Source: an uncultured bacterium (GTDB lineage: Bacteria; Patescibacteriota; Minisyncoccia; Phycocordibacterales; PALSA-1337). From it: a stretch of 12,800 nucleotides of DNA. The notes under the pieces were generated by a model, which was not told where the DNA came from, searched no databases, and saw nothing but the letters and a program-made list of their open reading frames with translations. The DNA lies in the NCBI GenBank assembly GCA_903876465.1, contig CAIRAF010000090.1, positions 1 through 12,800 of the forward strand, given 5' to 3'. Shown piece by piece: positions 12,732 through 12,800 of this stretch; the first letter of the stretch is position 1; each line of letters starts with the position of its first letter. The translations under genes were made by a program, and so were the position numbers.

Positions 12732-12800
12732 AGATCGGAAGAGCACACGTCTGAACTCCAGTCACATCACGTTATCTCGTATGCCGTCTTCTGCTTGAAA
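12732..12800 (+). other. Illumina TruSeq i7 adapter contamination
   Basis: From 12732 the sequence is the TruSeq read-1 adapter start AGATCGGAAGAGCACACGTC and its continuation to 12765, then the 8-base index ATCACGTT (12766-12773), then the P7 flow-cell end ATCTCGTATGCCG... ending CTGCTTG at 12797, then AAA. None of it is genomic. Reverse-strand translation gives the familiar artefact peptides CSSDL and LFRS. Confidence 0.99.

Noticed and set aside
12527..12748. ORF beginning MCSSDL at the right end on the minus strand
   Set aside because: Its start is translated adapter and the rest is a shadow frame of pyrG.

Overview
The window is an AT-rich bacterial contig end (roughly 35-40% GC by eye) with about 17 tightly packed genes, most on the minus strand. 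The gene content suggests a Patescibacteria (CPR) genome, probably Parcubacteria-like: small orphan membrane proteins, a PsbP-like 'YGF..LP..W' protein and a pilin-like anchored protein. This is inference, since there is no rRNA or ribosomal protein to place it. TGA is used as a stop (pyrG and the gene at 8721-9410), so the UGA=Gly code of Gracilibacteria/Absconditabacteria does not apply.

Layout. 1-750 (+): the end of a membrane protein and a DUF2127 membrane protein, closed by a bidirectional terminator shared with a convergent gene. 794-2122 (-): a relatively GC-rich 442-aa protein with a ParB-like helix-turn-helix. 2242-4358 (-): four small proteins (DUF1761 membrane protein, anchored PsbP-like protein, two-TM orphan, possible CheD-like protein). 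4377-10136 (-): a run of small accessory genes: inositol-monophosphatase family, P-loop kinase-like, alpha/beta hydrolase, GNAT acetyltransferase, MFS exporter, MORN_2 protein, DUF1059, pilin-like protein, YdcF-like DUF218 protein. 10160-10233 (-): tRNA-Gln(CUG). 10342-10971 (+): a GC-richer gene with a degenerate Nudix box, its own sigma70-type promoter, Shine-Dalgarno and terminator. 11038-12731 (-): an EamA transporter overlapping the 3' end of pyrG.

Two non-coding signals stand out. First, most minus-strand genes lack a Shine-Dalgarno and instead carry an extended -10 box (TGnTAnnnT) exactly 6-7 nt before the ATG, which predicts leaderless mRNAs. Second, a 46-bp element recurs between genes (3700, 5687, 6324, 8139, 8654, 9448). 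Each copy starts near the upstream gene's stop, has a head based on the dyad GGTTC-N7-GAACC and ending CAGC, and then, exactly 9 nt later, the extended -10. The tRNA-Gln 3' end plus the promoter of the next gene matches the same layout, so the elements may derive from, or mimic, a tRNA 3' end with its downstream promoter.

The last 69 bases are not genomic: they are an Illumina TruSeq i7 adapter with index. pyrG is therefore cut off by an assembly artefact, and any start codon called inside the adapter is false.
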